Positions 1-13,099 of a stretch of 64,000 bases of DNA are shown in pieces. Under the pieces are notes generated by a model. The model was not told where the DNA came from and ran no database searches. It saw only the letters and a program-made list of their open reading frames with translations. The translations under genes and the position numbers were made by a program. Numbering within the stretch: the first letter of the stretch is position 1; the number at the start of each line of letters is the position of its first letter. The DNA is from Gnetum montanum (taxonomy: Eukaryota; Streptophyta; Gnetopsida; Gnetales; Gnetaceae): the NCBI GenBank assembly GCA_015680685.1, contig MNCI01007630.1, positions 167,075-231,074 on the forward strand, given 5' to 3'.

Positions 1-1894
1 AGGTAAAATGGGATCTAGTATCAACATTGGAATGTAGCCTGATGATCTCTCCATGGAGCCCTAACCCAAGGAACTGCACCCAATTGTAGCACATACCGGT
101 CTCCAAGACTGTGTGCATAATACATGTAGACTCAGCCCCAAGACTTCTCGCCTAAGAAAGAGACTTAGAAAATGCTCGTGCTCTAAAGAGCGGATACAGA
201 AAATTTACCTCTGTCAAGCGAGTATTAGCTTACATAGCAAAACCCTTAGGATCCTGTGGTACACCTAGCCAATCTTCAAGTTTCTTCATCACATAGCCTT
301 CTCTAGTTACCCTATCCACTACCACCTTAGCACCATCTACTGGTACGCCAAAAAGATTGGAAAAGAATTCGGTGGTTAGGTGGAAAGATACCTTAACTTC
401 CCAAACTTGTGTAGTAAAATAGAAGACATCATCGTTAAAAGAGTCAACAATGGAAACCATTTTAGTCATGGGAAGGTTAGGAGTTAAGGCACTAAATAGG
501 TCCATCAACCCACATTGGTAAGGTGGCTGATGATTTGTTCAGGTGCCTTCTTGTGCAGCCACCGTTGTGACTCCTTTGTCTCTCCAAACTTCATAGAGAG
601 AGTGGCCTCAGTGCACCTAGATAGGACAGTAACCTCATCAAGGGAAATGACCACTGTAGAAAAGACAAAGAAGACATTGAGAAAAAATTTAAGAATATGA
701 TAAGCAATGATGTAACAAAAATGAAAACTAAGCCTGGAACACAATCATTCACCGTTAGCAAATGGAGTAGGCACATTTGGTGCCTGATCAACCATTTGGG
801 GAAAAACTAGCCCATCAAAAGACCAATTCTCATGCAACCAGCCACGAACTTTACAACATTTAAAGGTCCTAGAAAATTTTCTAGGATAATTGATAATAGC
901 ACCCTTGGTTTTATCTAGCACCATAGCATGAAGAGTGAGGCCCATCATGAACGCCTCCAAGGCTATGCACGCTAAGGCAAGCCACTATCATCCTCATGCA
1001 ATCCATGCTCATCAACATGGGGCCTACAAAGGAATATTATTCATATGTAAACAATGACATAACATTAAAGGAACCAAGGTTAGGATGAGTATAAAAGAGC
1101 ATACTTGTTTACTCTGTACACTGTTCCAGGTGGATTTTTGAACAATGTATGCTCATGGAAAGCTAGAAAAAGAGTGCTACTACTGTTGTAATGGTTGCAA
1201 GATGGAAATATCCACATACAATTTAGAGGATGTGTAGATCTAGGACCTTTAGGAACACCTCCCTCGACTGTATAGGGTCCCTCGTCTATGTCAACAATGA
1301 AAGCTAACATGCCTCGTGTCGAGCCTAGTAACATGGTCTCAATAATATCATGAGTCAGTTGCTCACTCAAATAAGACCATATGAAAATGTTGAAATTTTG
1401 CAAAATAAATGATAAAAATACACCAACATTTGGGAAAAACCATATTACATGTGGCCCGATCCACATGTCATCACTAGGTATGTTTGGTTCGAAAAGGCCA
1501 AACCAAGATAGCACATCGACAATTTCAACCACAAGGAGAAAAGGATTAAGTCCCCTGCATGGAGAAAGAACCTTAGGTAAGTGAATCAAAACATATAAAA
1601 CATATAAATTAAAAAAATAAGATAAGGCAAATAAATAAACTCAACAATTAAATAATATTTAACACACACAAGCTCACCCCATGAGACAAGAACACCAGTA
1701 TTTGTTTGGTGTATTTGATGCTTGTTGGGGAACATTAGGATCCATTTAACATTAGACAATAGTTCTTTACAAGAAATATGAAATTAACATTCGCAGAAAA
1801 GCATTTAAATCACTTAGTTCCAAGAAACATATCACCGACAAGTAGTGAGCATCCCATAATTCACACTATCCTTAATAATTCCTGAACCTCCCTT

Positions 1895-2065
1895 GCAACT
1901 CATGCTGCAATTTGGTAACTTGCACCCTTCGTAGCTCACGTTGTAGTTTACACTCTAGCAGCTGATGTTGCAATTTTCACCCTTTGTAGCTCATGCTGTA
2001 GTTTACACTCTAGCAGCTCATGCTGCAATTTTCACTCCTCGTAGCTCACACTACAACTTGTGTCA
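1895..2065. repeat. About 68-bp tandem repeat in intron 1 of the E1 antisense gene
   Basis: Imperfect copies built from GTAGCTCATGCTGTAG, TTTACACTCTAGCAGCTCA and TGCAATTTTCACCC follow one another, about two and a half units. They lie inside intron 1 of the antisense gene. Confidence 0.6.
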
Positions 2066-2259
2066 TGGTGCCCTGCGACCCCGTAACCTTGTAACTGATG
2101 CCTTTAATCGTGCCTTAGATAACTCACTTTTACAAATGCTCCAAAAATGCAATGAAGAAATTCCATCGGTCCAAAAAAAATTAAAATCATGCAAAAAATA
2201 CAAAAATGTGGCAGTTAAAATGACTCATGCTACCCTTCCAAAAAATGAATTTGCAGGTT

Positions 2260-2530
2260 TTGGTGTGCCCTGGGTCACTAGGGCACACATGCATCCCTAC
2301 AACTCATGCTAGGACACACACACATCCTTGCAATTCAACTCATGCCACACATGCATCCCTGCAACTCACACTAGGACACACACGCATCCATGCAACTCAT
2401 GCTAGGACACAGACGTGTCCCTGTAAGTCAACTCATGCCACACACATGTCCCTACAACTCATGCTAGGGCACACATGCATCCGTAGAACTCACAATAGTA
2501 CACATAAGTGTCCCTGCAATTGACACCAAG
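2260..2530. repeat. About 31-bp tandem repeat in intron 1 of the E1 antisense gene
   Basis: About nine imperfect copies of a unit around AACTCATGCTAGGACACA and CGCATCCCTGC. Open frames here (many Thr/His codons) are by-products of the repeat, not genes. Confidence 0.75.
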
Positions 2531-3169
2531 GCCTAAAGAAAAACAACAATTCCAGAAAATGGAAAGCCCAAAAAAAACCCCTGTAATGCCCCAAATATCC
2601 CAAATTTACAACAAAACGCCAAGACATAATGTGAAACAAATCAAGCTCAGAGTCCCAACACCGAAATCAAATTTTTCTCACTCCAAAATCTTATGAAAAT
2701 GGCAGCCCTAATAGCTTATGTAGTTGCTCACACTGTGCTAGACAAGAGTGGAAGAAAACATACCTGTGTAGAGTCCTATCCCATGAAGAATTATAGGGTT
2801 GAGGAAGGCATTGGAGCAGTTCTTCGCTCTCTACCATGAACACCAAGCTTGCCTTCTTCTTTCCTTTGCCTCATTCTTACCCTCCCTTACCATTCATCCT
2901 ACTTACATTGCCTTGAATTCCTGCTGCTCACGCTGTACACCCTACCCTGTAACTCACACTACGCTATGCACCTAGTTACTCACACTCGGACACTAACTCA
3001 CGCTCCACACTTTTCAACCCCCTTTCACCCTGGTTCAAATTATTCCACATGGCTGCATTGTGTTTTTCTCATTAGATGTTTTATATTATTATTATTATTA
3101 CTATTTCCTACATTGTCTTCATTTTCATGCTCTCAGGATAGCTTCTTCTATTCATTTTTATGAATTCCA

Positions 3170-3270
3170 TATAGCCCAGTACGACCTAAAACTGCCATAT
3201 TGCCCGGTAAGGCCTAAAATTTCCATGTGTCCATGTATGATGTTAAACTACTCTTACATGCCATAGTTTC
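3170..3270 (+). repeat. Boundary motif array before E1 pol
   Basis: Three or four degenerate copies of the lineage's roughly 25-bp motif, with cores such as GACCTAAAACTGCC and GATGTTAAACTAC, lie between the antisense gene and the pol start. The same position in E2, E3 and E7 carries related copies. Confidence 0.55.
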
Positions 3271-3372
3271 ATAAAGACATAAATAATTACACAAAGCTAG
3301 CTTATATAACAACTTCCCCATCAAAAAATCTCGCTCATGGTGCTCTCGGTTTAAATTGGTAGGAACAAGCAC

Positions 3373-6300
3373 ATGGACAACAAGAACCTCTTTTCAACGT
3401 TGTCTATCAATGGACCTCACGGGGCCATAAAAAGAGCGATTAATCTAGAATTCTTAGATCTAGACTCATCTACTTATGCTAAGTTCATGGCATTCACTCA
3501 AGAAACATCAGACTGCCCTGAGGGTATGACTAAAACTTTGGACTTAGAAGCCGACAACATGACTGAGGATTCCCTTGTTGAAGTCCCTGTCACTATGTCT
3601 AGTGGTGAAGTTAAAACATTAAAACTAAGTACTCTACTAACTCCACAACTTTCCAATGACATTACACAAGTACTGAAGAACAACATCAAAACATTTTCTT
3701 GGCCATATACCGATATGCCAGGATTGGACCCTTGAATCATCCAACATAACATCATCCTTGATGAAAAACTCATACCAGTAAAGCAAAAAGCATGAAAGGT
3801 TAAACTTGAGGTAGCTTTGGCAGTTCGTAACGAAATCATGAAGCTCTAACAAGCTAGTTTCATCTGAGTTGTTGACTATGCCGATTGGGTATCCAACATT
3901 GTTGTAGTCCCCAAGAAGAACGATAGCATTCACATATGCATTAACTTCCGTGACCTCAACATATCCATTATAAAGGATGACTTCCCACTACCCATTATCG
4001 ATCAACTCATTGACTCAATTTCTAGGCATGCATTTCTATCCTTTATGGATGGATTCTCAGGATACAACCAAATCAAGATCAACATAGAACACCAACTTAG
4101 GACAACCTTCGTGACACCTTGGGGCATGTTCTGTTATACAATGATGCCATTTGGTCTTGAAAATGTAGGTGCTACATATCAATGAGTAATGAAATATATA
4201 TTTAGCAATTATATGCTTTATTTGTTCAATGATTATGTAGACTACATCATAGTTAAGTCCAAAACAACCGAGCAACATGCAAAGGACCTAGACTTGGTAC
4301 TCAAACATTGTCTCAAATACAACCTTAGACTTAACCAAAAGAAATGCTTCTTTGGAGTTAAAACGGGAAAAATTCTTAACTTCATAGTCTCAGAAACAAG
4401 GATATGAGTAGACCCCGATAAGGTTAAAGAAATAACTAGCATGCAACCACCTAAGAACCTTACTGAACTACATGGCTTGCAACGTAGACTACAATTCATT
4501 AGACGTTTTATTGCAAAATTGATGGACAAGTTGAAACCCATGTAGCATTTACTACGAAAGAATGTCCATTTTCAATGGACTCAATAGTGCCAAGAAGCAT
4601 TTGAAAACATAAAAATAGAGTTGGCTGAACTACCAATAGTTCATCCCCTGCAAAGCGATAAACCTTTTTACATCTACCTTGCCACATCCGATTCATCTAT
4701 TGTGTCCATGCTTTTCCAAAAACAAGAAGATGGAGCCAAGATCCCCATTTACTATTTAAGACATGTCTTAATTGCCTATGAACAGTGATACAATAATGTG
4801 AAGAGATGATGTATTTCCCTAGTCTTTTCCTTGAAAAAGTGGTGACATTATCTCTTCCATAACCAAGTCTATATCATTTGCAAAGATAATGTGCTTTGAG
4901 CTATCACTAACAATATCTATGAATCAAGTAGGATAGCTTGATGGAAAGTGATGATTGCTGAGTTTGACCTATACTATGTAACTCAATCCTCCACTAAGGG
5001 TCAAGCAGTAGTCAATCAATTGACCGCTTCACCAACACAAGATCAAACGACAATCAATCCCGAATTCCATGATGAAAGTGTTAACAACATCAACACTGTG
5101 CCTGATAACTACAATGCAATCCTTTACTTTGATGGGGCTTCAACTTCCTAGGAAGGAAGTGCTACAGAAATCATAATGTATCCCTCTAGATAAATTTAGC
5201 CCTTTGGCTATCGACTAACATTCCCTTATACCAACAACGTGGAAGAGTACGAAAGTCTTCTTAGAGGTCTTATAGCAACACTAACTACAGGAATCACATG
5301 TCTTGTAGTTCGAGGTGACTCATAGTTAGTAATCAATCAAGTCACAGAAGTTTACGCATGCAAGGCTTCTCATTTACAACCATACTATGACCTAACTAAA
5401 CACTTGCTAAAACAACTTATCAATGTAGATGTGCAACATATTCCTAGGAACAAAAATACCATCACCGATACACTTACTACACTAGCCTTAAACATGACAC
5501 CTGAGATGTTCCATACATTATCTAGTTCCATAACAAATTGTACCAAACCCATAACCAACACTCTCGATGAAATACCCATAGCATCCATCAGTACTACACA
5601 AGTGATAGAATAGTATGATGAGATAAAAGAGTACCTTCTACAAGGCGAACCACCACAATATCTGATGAGTGCTCAAAAGGACACAGTGTGAAAACGCTCT
5701 CTACAATATGCATTAATAGGAGACATATTACATCATAGATCCTATGAAGGCATTCTGTTAGCATGCATTAATAGCATCGATGGTCAAAAAAGTATGGAAC
5801 AGGTTCACGAAGGACTTTGCAGAGGGCATATAGCACCCAAAGAAATGGCAATGAAAATTAGACGTTTGGGCTACTACTGGCCACACATGGAGTACAATTG
5901 TTTCTCCAAGGTTAGAAAATATAACATTTGCCAAAAGCATGGTAACCTAAGACATGTGCCACCTAATGAGTTTCATACTGCAAAAATCACATGGCCATTT
6001 CAAAGCTGGGGATTAGACATCATTGGGCCGATAACACCATCATCTTCGGTAGGACATAGCTTCATCATCACCGCAACCAAATATTTCACAAAATGGGTAA
6101 AAGCTATTCCTCTCAGGAAAACCATGTCTAAACAAGTTTGCAATTTCATATTAGAAAACATCGTGACCCACTTTGGTATCCCCATGACCATAGTCACCGA
6201 TAATGGACCACAATTCAGCAGTACCGATACTAAAAGCTTCTATGAAAGCTTAGGTATTAAACACTCTTTTTCATCACCATACTACCCATAGAGCAATGGT

Positions 6301-6849
6301 CAAGCGGAGTCTATGAATAAAATGATCATCATGGTGCTCAAAAATATGTTGAATCAAAGCAAGAGATGATGGCACGAGCAGTTAATCTATGCATTATGGG
6401 CATACCGAACAATGCATTGAATGTCCACAGGTAAGACACCATATAGCCTTATATATGGATCTAAAGCTGTGTTACCTTTGGAGTTATAGGTTCCCTCATT
6501 ATGGATAATACTCTCTAGCCTCCTCGATGAAGGTTAGAACAACGAGCTACACATTGTTGACCTTGACTCGGTGGAAGAAGAAAGGGTACGAGCACTTGAT
6601 CAAATTGAATGGTACCAAAGATAACAACGGTGACATCATCAACACAATCCACATAAGCAACTGGTTAAGGAAGGTGACCTAGTTCTCAAAGTAGTCCACG
6701 AACACTTAGATAAATTCTCAGCTAACTAGGAAAGACCTTACTTAGTTTCCAAGTCATATGATAATGGGGCATTTAAGCTTGCTGACATGAACAAATGTGA
6801 GTTCACCAATCCTACAAATCACATGTACCTAAAACCATACTACGTTTGA
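3373..6849 (+). pseudogene. pol: E1 pol: RT, RNase H, archaeal-like RNase H, integrase
   Basis: A single reading frame of 1,159 codons runs without frameshift but with roughly 25 in-frame stops. Order: N-terminal linker (about residues 1-120), reverse transcriptase (FMDGFSGYNQI, about 4046; the YVDD box reads YVDY near 4235, so one catalytic Asp is lost), RNase H (KPFYIYLATSD, about 4660), a second archaeal-like RNase H (YFDGAST near 5125, EEYESLLRGL, VRGDS), integrase zinc region (about 5790-5960) and core (GLDIIGP near 6010, TDNGPQF near 6195, NGQAES near 6295). It ends near ANxERPYLV without a chromodomain. Almost all stops replace Gln, Trp or Arg codons, as C-to-T or G-to-A changes would. 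The ATG at 3373 follows an acceptor-like TTGGTAG, as in E3. Confidence 0.9.
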
Positions 6850-7170
6850 TGAGCTTAAGATAGATTTCGGTCTTGGAATCATGACCTAAAATTGATACCA
6901 TAGAACAATCCTAGAGCTATGACTTAAAACTAGCACCACAGAATGTCCTGGTGTCATGATAATAAATCGACACCATAGAGCTTTGTCTGGTATGATACTA
7001 AACTGCCATGCTTATCCACCGAAGTCCACTAAGACTATAAATGGGCTTGCCTCTTCATTTTTTGCCACAACTCTAGACTAGCACTGCACCATCCACTACG
7101 ACAATAAACTGGCAACGTCCAAAGGATTATGACATTAAAATGGTCCACAACATTCCGCCAAGACTACAAA
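6850..7170 (+). repeat. Boundary motif array after E1 integrase
   Basis: A run of about ten degenerate copies of a 20-30 bp motif with cores such as AAGACTATAAATGGGC, GACAATAAACTGGC and GATACTAAACTGCC starts right after the pol stop. The same kind of array follows integrase in E3, E5, E6 and E7. Confidence 0.7.
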
Positions 7171-8322
7171 CTGGTGACATCATCGATAACTTGGTGTTAT
7201 TTGAAAAGACATGTTGCTGCAATCTGTTGTATGTGCTCACCAAAAACCTTCTGCATGATCTGTCACGTAGACCTTGATGAAACTGATGTTGTTCAAGATT
7301 TTTTTTACCTTGAAACTTCACATGATGTCTCCATTCCATCGGCTATGTTCAATTTTAAAGTGCTTTAGCTAACTAAATCATTTGTGGTTTTCTTATCCCC
7401 TTCCAGTTGTGTTTGCAGGATGACATGCTTGAGATGTTTATGCACAGATGCATTTCATCATGATGATAGGGTATCACATTCTTCCTAATGCACACAACTA
7501 GGTTAATCAATCCATTCATAAGTACATTCCCGACCCTTGATACATTCCCTATTCCATATCATGTCCCAATTATCCTATTTAATTACATCCCCTAGATACA
7601 TTCTACTCACCCAAAGCCCTTGATACATTCTTGCACATTGTGATCCTCTAAGCAGTTGCAACAAAAAAACATAGTACATGCTGCACGACACAAAATGGAA
7701 ATGCTCGAACATGAGTGAGGCACAAAAATTAGGCTCTTTCAAAAATACCAAAAATAAAAATAAAAATAAAATAAAAAAAAAGAGAAAAAGAGAACAAAAG
7801 GGTCAAAGAGAAAAATGCATGGAAAAGGTCTTCATGACACCGTTGACATCATAGTCTAAAGACCATTGGTTCTTCTCATACAAGCTTGAGGCGAGAAGGC
7901 AATTATCTTGGAAAAACCATCGTGTCTCAAATCATCATGTTGCACATCATCACATGGCTTTGGCTATTTACAACGAGATCTCTCAAACATGACACAAAGG
8001 TCTCAGTTCTCCAAAGAACACAACTCCTATGCCTTGGTTCCAAGTCTGCTATATATTGGCTATTGACAAGGACCAAAAATTGGCTCGTTCACATGAGAGC
8101 ATCCCTCTCTCGTAGTTCAAACAATGACACTCTTCGACCAATCCCTAATCCTCCCAATCATTGTCTTCTTTCCTTAAACTAAATTTTCCTCAATCTAATG
8201 TCCTTTTGAACATGGTGTGATGACATCCAGCCAGGGGCCAACAGATGATGCTTGGTGCCAGGTCGATCATGATGTTTTGTACTTCTTTGTTGACGCCTCT
8301 TGGGTGGATTCCTCTAGATGTC
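7171..8322 (+). other. E1 3' untranslated region with long A/G tract
   Basis: I see no gene here. The 7741-7800 stretch is nearly all A with some G, about 550-600 nt upstream of the PPT. A comparable tract lies at the same distance in E3, E5 and E6. A repeated phrase around GGCTTTGGCTATT (7960 region) also recurs in E3, E5 and E6. Confidence 0.6.
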
Positions 8323-8338
8323 AACAAAGAGGGGCCAA
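8323..8338 (+). promoter_or_regulatory. Polypurine tract of E1
   Basis: AACAAAGAGGGGCCAA lies directly before the 3' LTR start TGAAACATCAC. It would prime plus-strand DNA synthesis. The same tract precedes the LTR in E3 and, on the minus strand, in E5 and E7. Confidence 0.85.
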
Positions 8339-8629
8339 TGAAACATCACAAAATTTTAGCTTAACACTTTGAAAAAAGAGCAACCTAAGCCCTTTTGGCA
8401 TTCAGGAGGAAAAGCTTGACTAAGGCATGGAACTCACACCCAGCTTGCTCATGCTGTTAAGCTAGCTTGCTCTCAACGTGACCAACCCTGACAACTTTCA
8501 AATTATTTAAAAATGGTCCTAATTTGAACAAGCGAGGCCCCCTTGGGGCCCATTGATGACTGCTCCAAATTTTAGCATCCAAAATCCAAGATTTCAAGTT
8601 AAAAGTGCACAAATCTTACTACTCACGTT

Positions 8630-9430
8630 GAGGTCACGCCCAGGTCATGCTAGCAACACGAGTCCAATGTGAGTCCAGCGTGAGTAACTCAAAACTAGCT
8701 TAAATTAGCCCCAAAACAATGTCAAAATGGTATAATTTTGAGGTTACAACTCACCCTCAAGGTTCATTAATGATTTCTCCAACTTTTGGCCTTCAGAACT
8801 TCAGATTTCATCTCCAAAAATGTTCATTTTTATTGCTCATGCCTAGGTCATGCTGACAGCATGAGCTACCAAAATGACCTAAATCAAGGCACAGATAGGC
8901 TCAAATTCTACTTGTAAGTCATCCCCAAGGGTAGGTAGTAGTTACACTTGAAAGACAGGCCTTAAAAAATCAAGATTTGGTGTGAAATGGACCATCACAG
9001 CTCGCTCATGCCCAGCTCACACTGAGGTCACACTGATAGCGTGAGCCCAACGTGAGCTACCAAAATGACCTAAATCAAGGCACAAACAGGCTCAAATTCA
9101 GCTTGCAAGTCATCCCCAAGGGCAGGTAGCAGTTACACTTAAACGACAGGTCAAAAAATCAAGAATTGGTGTGAAATGAACCATCATAGCTTGCTCACGC
9201 CTAGCTCATGCCTAGGTCACGCTAGCAACATGACCTGAAAAAATGACCTGAATCAAGACATAGACAGGCTCAAATTGAACATACAGGACATCCTCAAGGT
9301 TAAATAGTAGTTACACTTCAAAAATAAGTCTTAAAGGTGAAGTTTTGACATAAAATACATCATTTTTGGTCAGTCACGCTGAGGTCATGCTGAGGTGATG
9401 CTGAGGTCACACTGGCAACGTGAATCCAAC
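8630..9430. repeat. Long tandem repeat inside the E1 LTR
   Basis: Three to four imperfect copies of a unit of roughly 150-180 bp contain the phrases CTACCAAAATGACCTAAATC and GTCATCCCCAAGG. Each copy also carries short GAGGTCATGCTGA-type subrepeats. Confidence 0.7.
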
Positions 9431-9781
9431 ATGAGAACTAGTCACAACAAGAAAAAACATCTCAAACAACCATAGAAACACTCATGTTAGCACTCTGTAG
9501 TAGCTAGTTCATGGATCGGGAAGTTCCAAGTGAGGCAGAATCAAGATGTCTTATTGTACACTATTATTTTATTGTAAATTTGTAACATTTGTGAGCCTGT
9601 CAAGCTCTTATGCTTCAAATTGTATGCATGAGCATAATGTAAATTAATACACATTGTAAGATACAGTGCATCTAGTCCAGAATGTAGTCTGCCCATGTAC
9701 ACCTATCACACGATCCATTTTTCTCTCATCTCACAGCCATTGATCTCATTCATAAATCCTACTCTTGAGCCTAGCAAAAGG

Positions 9782-9789
9782 TATAAATA
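9782..9789 (+). promoter_or_regulatory. Likely TATA box of the E1 LTR promoter
   Basis: TATAAATA in the last third of the LTR. The equivalent place in the E2, E3, E5 and E7 LTRs also has TATAAATA or TATAAAAA. Confidence 0.6.
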
Positions 9790-10373
9790 CCCTGTTCATT
9801 GACATAAATGGGGTTGGCAATTTTGCAAAAAGGATAACCTAAAGAGCATTGACTAGAAACCCTGGATGCTAGAGTGCACGGGATCCATAGCACTTGAGCA
9901 TTCATAAATGCTTCATCCTTCATCCCGAGGCTTGATTCTTAACTTGCCATCTGCACACGTAGTTGTATTTTGACTGGTGCACATTATTCTCTAAATCAAT
10001 ACAATGTAGTCTTTTTCCTTCCATTGCACTATTTACATCATTCTAGTTCATTACGCTGATTACATTATTCTAGTTCATTGCATTGTTTACATTATCCTGG
10101 TTCATTGTTTTACATTTGCATCATTATGGTTCATTTTTACGTTACCTCTACGCTCTGCTTACATATTCGTGTTACGTTTGTTACGATAACCCTAGTGCAA
10201 GCCATAGCTTATGCTTAGGGAAGTCCTTGGTTGATTTGTGTGTAAACCATCCAAGGCACTCTGCCTTCATTTTTTCAGCTTTCCCTCACATGAAGGCAGG
10301 GTCATCTCTATCTCTCCAGAGATTCTTTGGCATTTTTTTCTCCAACCTTACATTGACGATTTTGGATGGTACA

Positions 10374-13090
10374 ATGGTACCTATAATTCAAGGGGTAACA
10401 CTATCTTAGATCCATAAAAAAGGTTGTAAGGAGTCTTACCTATTGCTGTTCTACATGTCGTACAATAAGCCCACAACACATAGAGTATTTACTCATGCCA
10501 TCGCCTCTTGCTATTACTAAGCATCTTTTTAAGAAAGTTGATGATGGACTTGTTTGTTACCTCTGCTTGATTGTTTGGTTGTGGGTAGTATGGTGATGAA
10601 AAGTACTATTTGATGCAAAGGTTGCTATAAAAGGTTTTGGTTTCCATACTATTAAACGGTGGCCTATTGTCTGTTATAATAGTCATGGGAAGACCAAACC
10701 TTGTCACTATGTTATCCAAGATGAAGTGACAAACTTGTTGAGATGTAGTATTTCCTAAGGGGGATAGCTTCTCCCCACTTTATAAAGTACTTAGTAGTGG
10801 TGATTATGAAGCTATGTCTTGTGGAAGACTTAGGTGTGATAGGTCCTATGATATCCAGTCCCCATCGTTGGAATGGCCACGTAATCTATGTAGGATGCAA
10901 CTCGGTAAGTGAAATGTGTATAAGGTTTGGATGATGTTGGCATGTATCACATGTCCTAACTTTGACAAGACAATCCCATTCTATGCAAGGCTAGTAATAC
11001 CCTAGGCATATGATTTTTGTAGCCATAGCCTGAGGGGCTATGTGTCCTCCACATAGTCCCTCATGGACTTCATTAACGATCTTCTATGATTCTTCTCCAT
11101 CAATGCAAGTTAGCAATATCCCATCAAAGGAACATTTACATAAGGTGTTTTCTCATATAAGAACATACTACCGGGCTCACTTTTGGGTTACATCCTTTTG
11201 AGCAGATGTCAAACTGTGTGGGGGTTCTCCATGTTGAAGATATTCTTTGACATTAGCATACCACTCTTGGGTGTTGGTAGCACTTACGAAGGTGACGTGT
11301 ACTACTTGAGTGATAGGGTCTATGCATTCTATTATTGAAGTAGGTAAAGTTACAAACAGGGGTGGTGGCACATTTAACACTAGCATGGCTAAGGCATCCA
11401 CTATGGTGTTCTCATTGCATGGCACATGCTGGATTTCCATCGTCATAAAATGTTTTAGCAAAATTTTGGCCAAGTCACAATAGGGTTGTATATGGGTAGC
11501 TTTGCAAGAATAGACCTCGGTAATCTAGTTGACCATGAGTTGGGAATCATCTCAGACAGCCAAATGCTAGATTTTGATCTCTTGGGCTACTAAGAGGCCC
11601 CTGAGAAGTCCTTCGTACTTAGCCACCATGTTCGTGAAAAGGAATGTAAAATAGTAAGAAAATGGTTGAATGTCCCTAGTGGGGAATGTAATGATGGTAG
11701 CAACACTACCACCTCACATAGTTGAGGCATTGTCAAAATGCAAGGTGGCATTAAAGTGTAATGGCATTGGGTTAATGCTATTAACATGTTTATCGGGGAA
11801 TTCTAGTTCTACGGTTGCCTGATCATCGACGGGTGAGGTTGCAAGATGTGTGGCTATTACTTGTTCCTTTGTCAATGATTGGGTCATGTAATGCAAATCA
11901 AATTCCACCATTATATCCTTCCACTAGGCTATCATGCTGCTTTCATATAGATTGTTTATTATAGCCCAAAGTACATTGCTCTTGCATATGATGTTGACTT
12001 TGCTACGGAATAGGTAATGTCTCCACTTTTTCAGTGCAAATACTAGGGCGACGCAATCTCTCTTTTCTTTATTGTACTTCACCTCATATGCTATTAATGC
12101 ATGGCTTAAGTAATAAACTAGGATATTAGAGCTGTCATCTCTCCTCTGACACAATGATGCTATGATAGACATGTTTGAGGTGGCAAGGTAGATGTAGAAA
12201 GGCTTATTCCTCTGTGGTGGGTAAACAATTGGGAGGTGTAAAAGCTCTTTCTTTAAGTTATCGAATGCTTGTTGGCATTGCTCTATCCATTCGAAGTTAA
12301 CCCCTTTTCTTAGCAGGTGTTGCATGGGGTGTAACTTGTTGGTCAGTTTCACTATAAAAATTTTGATGAACTGTACTCTACCTTGCAACCCATGCAATTC
12401 TTTAAGATTTGTGGGTGGGGATAGGTTAGCGATGACCTTAACTTTGTCACAGTCCACTTCTATACCTACCTCTTACACCACAAACCCTAGAATTCATCTG
12501 ATTTTAACCCCGAATGCCCATTTCTTTGGATTGAGACACAAGTCATGTGTGTAACAACATTTGAGGACTACACTTAGATTGTTGGAATGGTCAACAACCT
12601 CCTTAGACTTGACTGCTATGTCATCCACATAATCGTTTATTCTCTCTAGAAGGTAGTTACTAAAGATGTACATCATGGTTCTCTGATAAGTTGCTCCAAC
12701 ATTTTTTAATCCAAAGGGCATCATGGTGTAACAAAAGGTTTCCCAAGGGGTCATGAAAATCATTGTTAACTGATGCTCTAGATTGATGCGAATCTAATTG
12801 TAACTAGAGAATCCATTCATGAAGGACAGTAAGGCATGACCAGCTGTAGTATCGATGTGTTCATCAATACTTGGTAGTGGGAAGTCATCTTTAAATGTTG
12901 CTTTGTTTAGATCTTGGAAGTTTATACAAATTCCTATACCTCCCATTTTCTTAGAAACCATAATGTTGTTTGACATCCACTCCAAGTAGTCGACTACATG
13001 AATGAAACCAGCTTGATATAACTTGGTGATTTCATCACGTACAGCTAGCTTGATTTCTGGTTTGATTTTTCTAGCCTTCTACTTAACTGT
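10374..13090 (-). pseudogene. pol: E2 pol copy B: RT to integrase, both ends missing
   Basis: It starts inside the RT domain (conserved RDEITKLYQAGF region), continues through the IHICIDF-like block (mutated to IGICINF near 12910), YVDDIAVKS (about 12610), RNase H (KPFYIYLATSN near 12200), archaeal-like RNase H (about 11730-11340) and part of integrase (TDN and QAEVTNK motifs still readable), and stops at 10374 where E1 inserted. Several stop codons and frameshifts are present. The first RT block repeats sequence already present in copy A. Confidence 0.85.
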
Positions 13091-13099
13091 CTTGACAAG

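Larger units (their letters stand above)
1..2874 (-). pseudogene. Antisense accessory gene, E1 copy (exons 1-4, decayed)
   Basis: This minus-strand gene is opposite to E1 pol. Exon 1 ends at 2764 with donor GTATGT; the in-frame ATG is 2837-2835 and an out-of-frame ATG lies at 2874. Intron 1 is 2763-1555. Exon 2 is 1554-1105 (450 nt), intron 2 is 1104-1024, exon 3 is 1023-753 (271 nt), intron 3 is 752-654, and exon 4 starts at 653 and leaves the window. Acceptors are good (TGCAG, TTTGTAG, TTTTCTACAG). Splice phases agree with the E3 and E7 copies. Exon 3 lacks one base relative to E3, which shifts the frame. Readable protein features are a leucine-rich exon 2 segment, a GWLHENW motif in exon 3, and FFSNLFGVPVDG followed by LEDWLG in exon 4. 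I do not recognise the family. It is not functional as it stands. Confidence 0.8.
1..10373 (+). mobile_element. E1: Tat-like Ty3/gypsy LTR retrotransposon, 5' end outside window
   Basis: From left to right this holds an antisense accessory gene (minus strand, 1-2874), a plus-strand pol (3373-6849), a 3' untranslated region, a polypurine tract (8323-8338) and a 3' LTR (8339-10373). Gag-protease and the 5' LTR must lie to the left of the window. The right LTR ends in GGTACA and abuts, without a gap, the integrase part of the minus-strand element E2, so E1 inserted into E2. The dual RNase H and the lack of a chromodomain place it in the Tat group. The target-site duplication cannot be checked because the left end is missing. 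Confidence 0.9.
8339..10373 (+). repeat. 3' LTR of E1
   Basis: It starts TGAAACATCACAAAATTTT and ends GGATGGTACA; the length is 2,035 bp. The start matches the other LTRs in the window. It contains a TATA box (9782) and a block of long tandem repeats (8630-9430). Confidence 0.88.

Noticed and set aside
3295-3315. TATA box for the E1 antisense gene (TTATATAAGC on minus)
   Set aside because: It lies about 470 bp before the start codon and too close to pol; not listed as a feature because support is weak.
3373-6849. Stop codon recoding in pol
   Set aside because: Stops of all three kinds occur at non-conserved places and differ between copies. Decay explains them better.
5640-6849. Chromodomain at the integrase C-terminus
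   Set aside because: The frame ends soon after the GPY/F-like segment; no aromatic-cage pattern follows, in agreement with a Tat placement.
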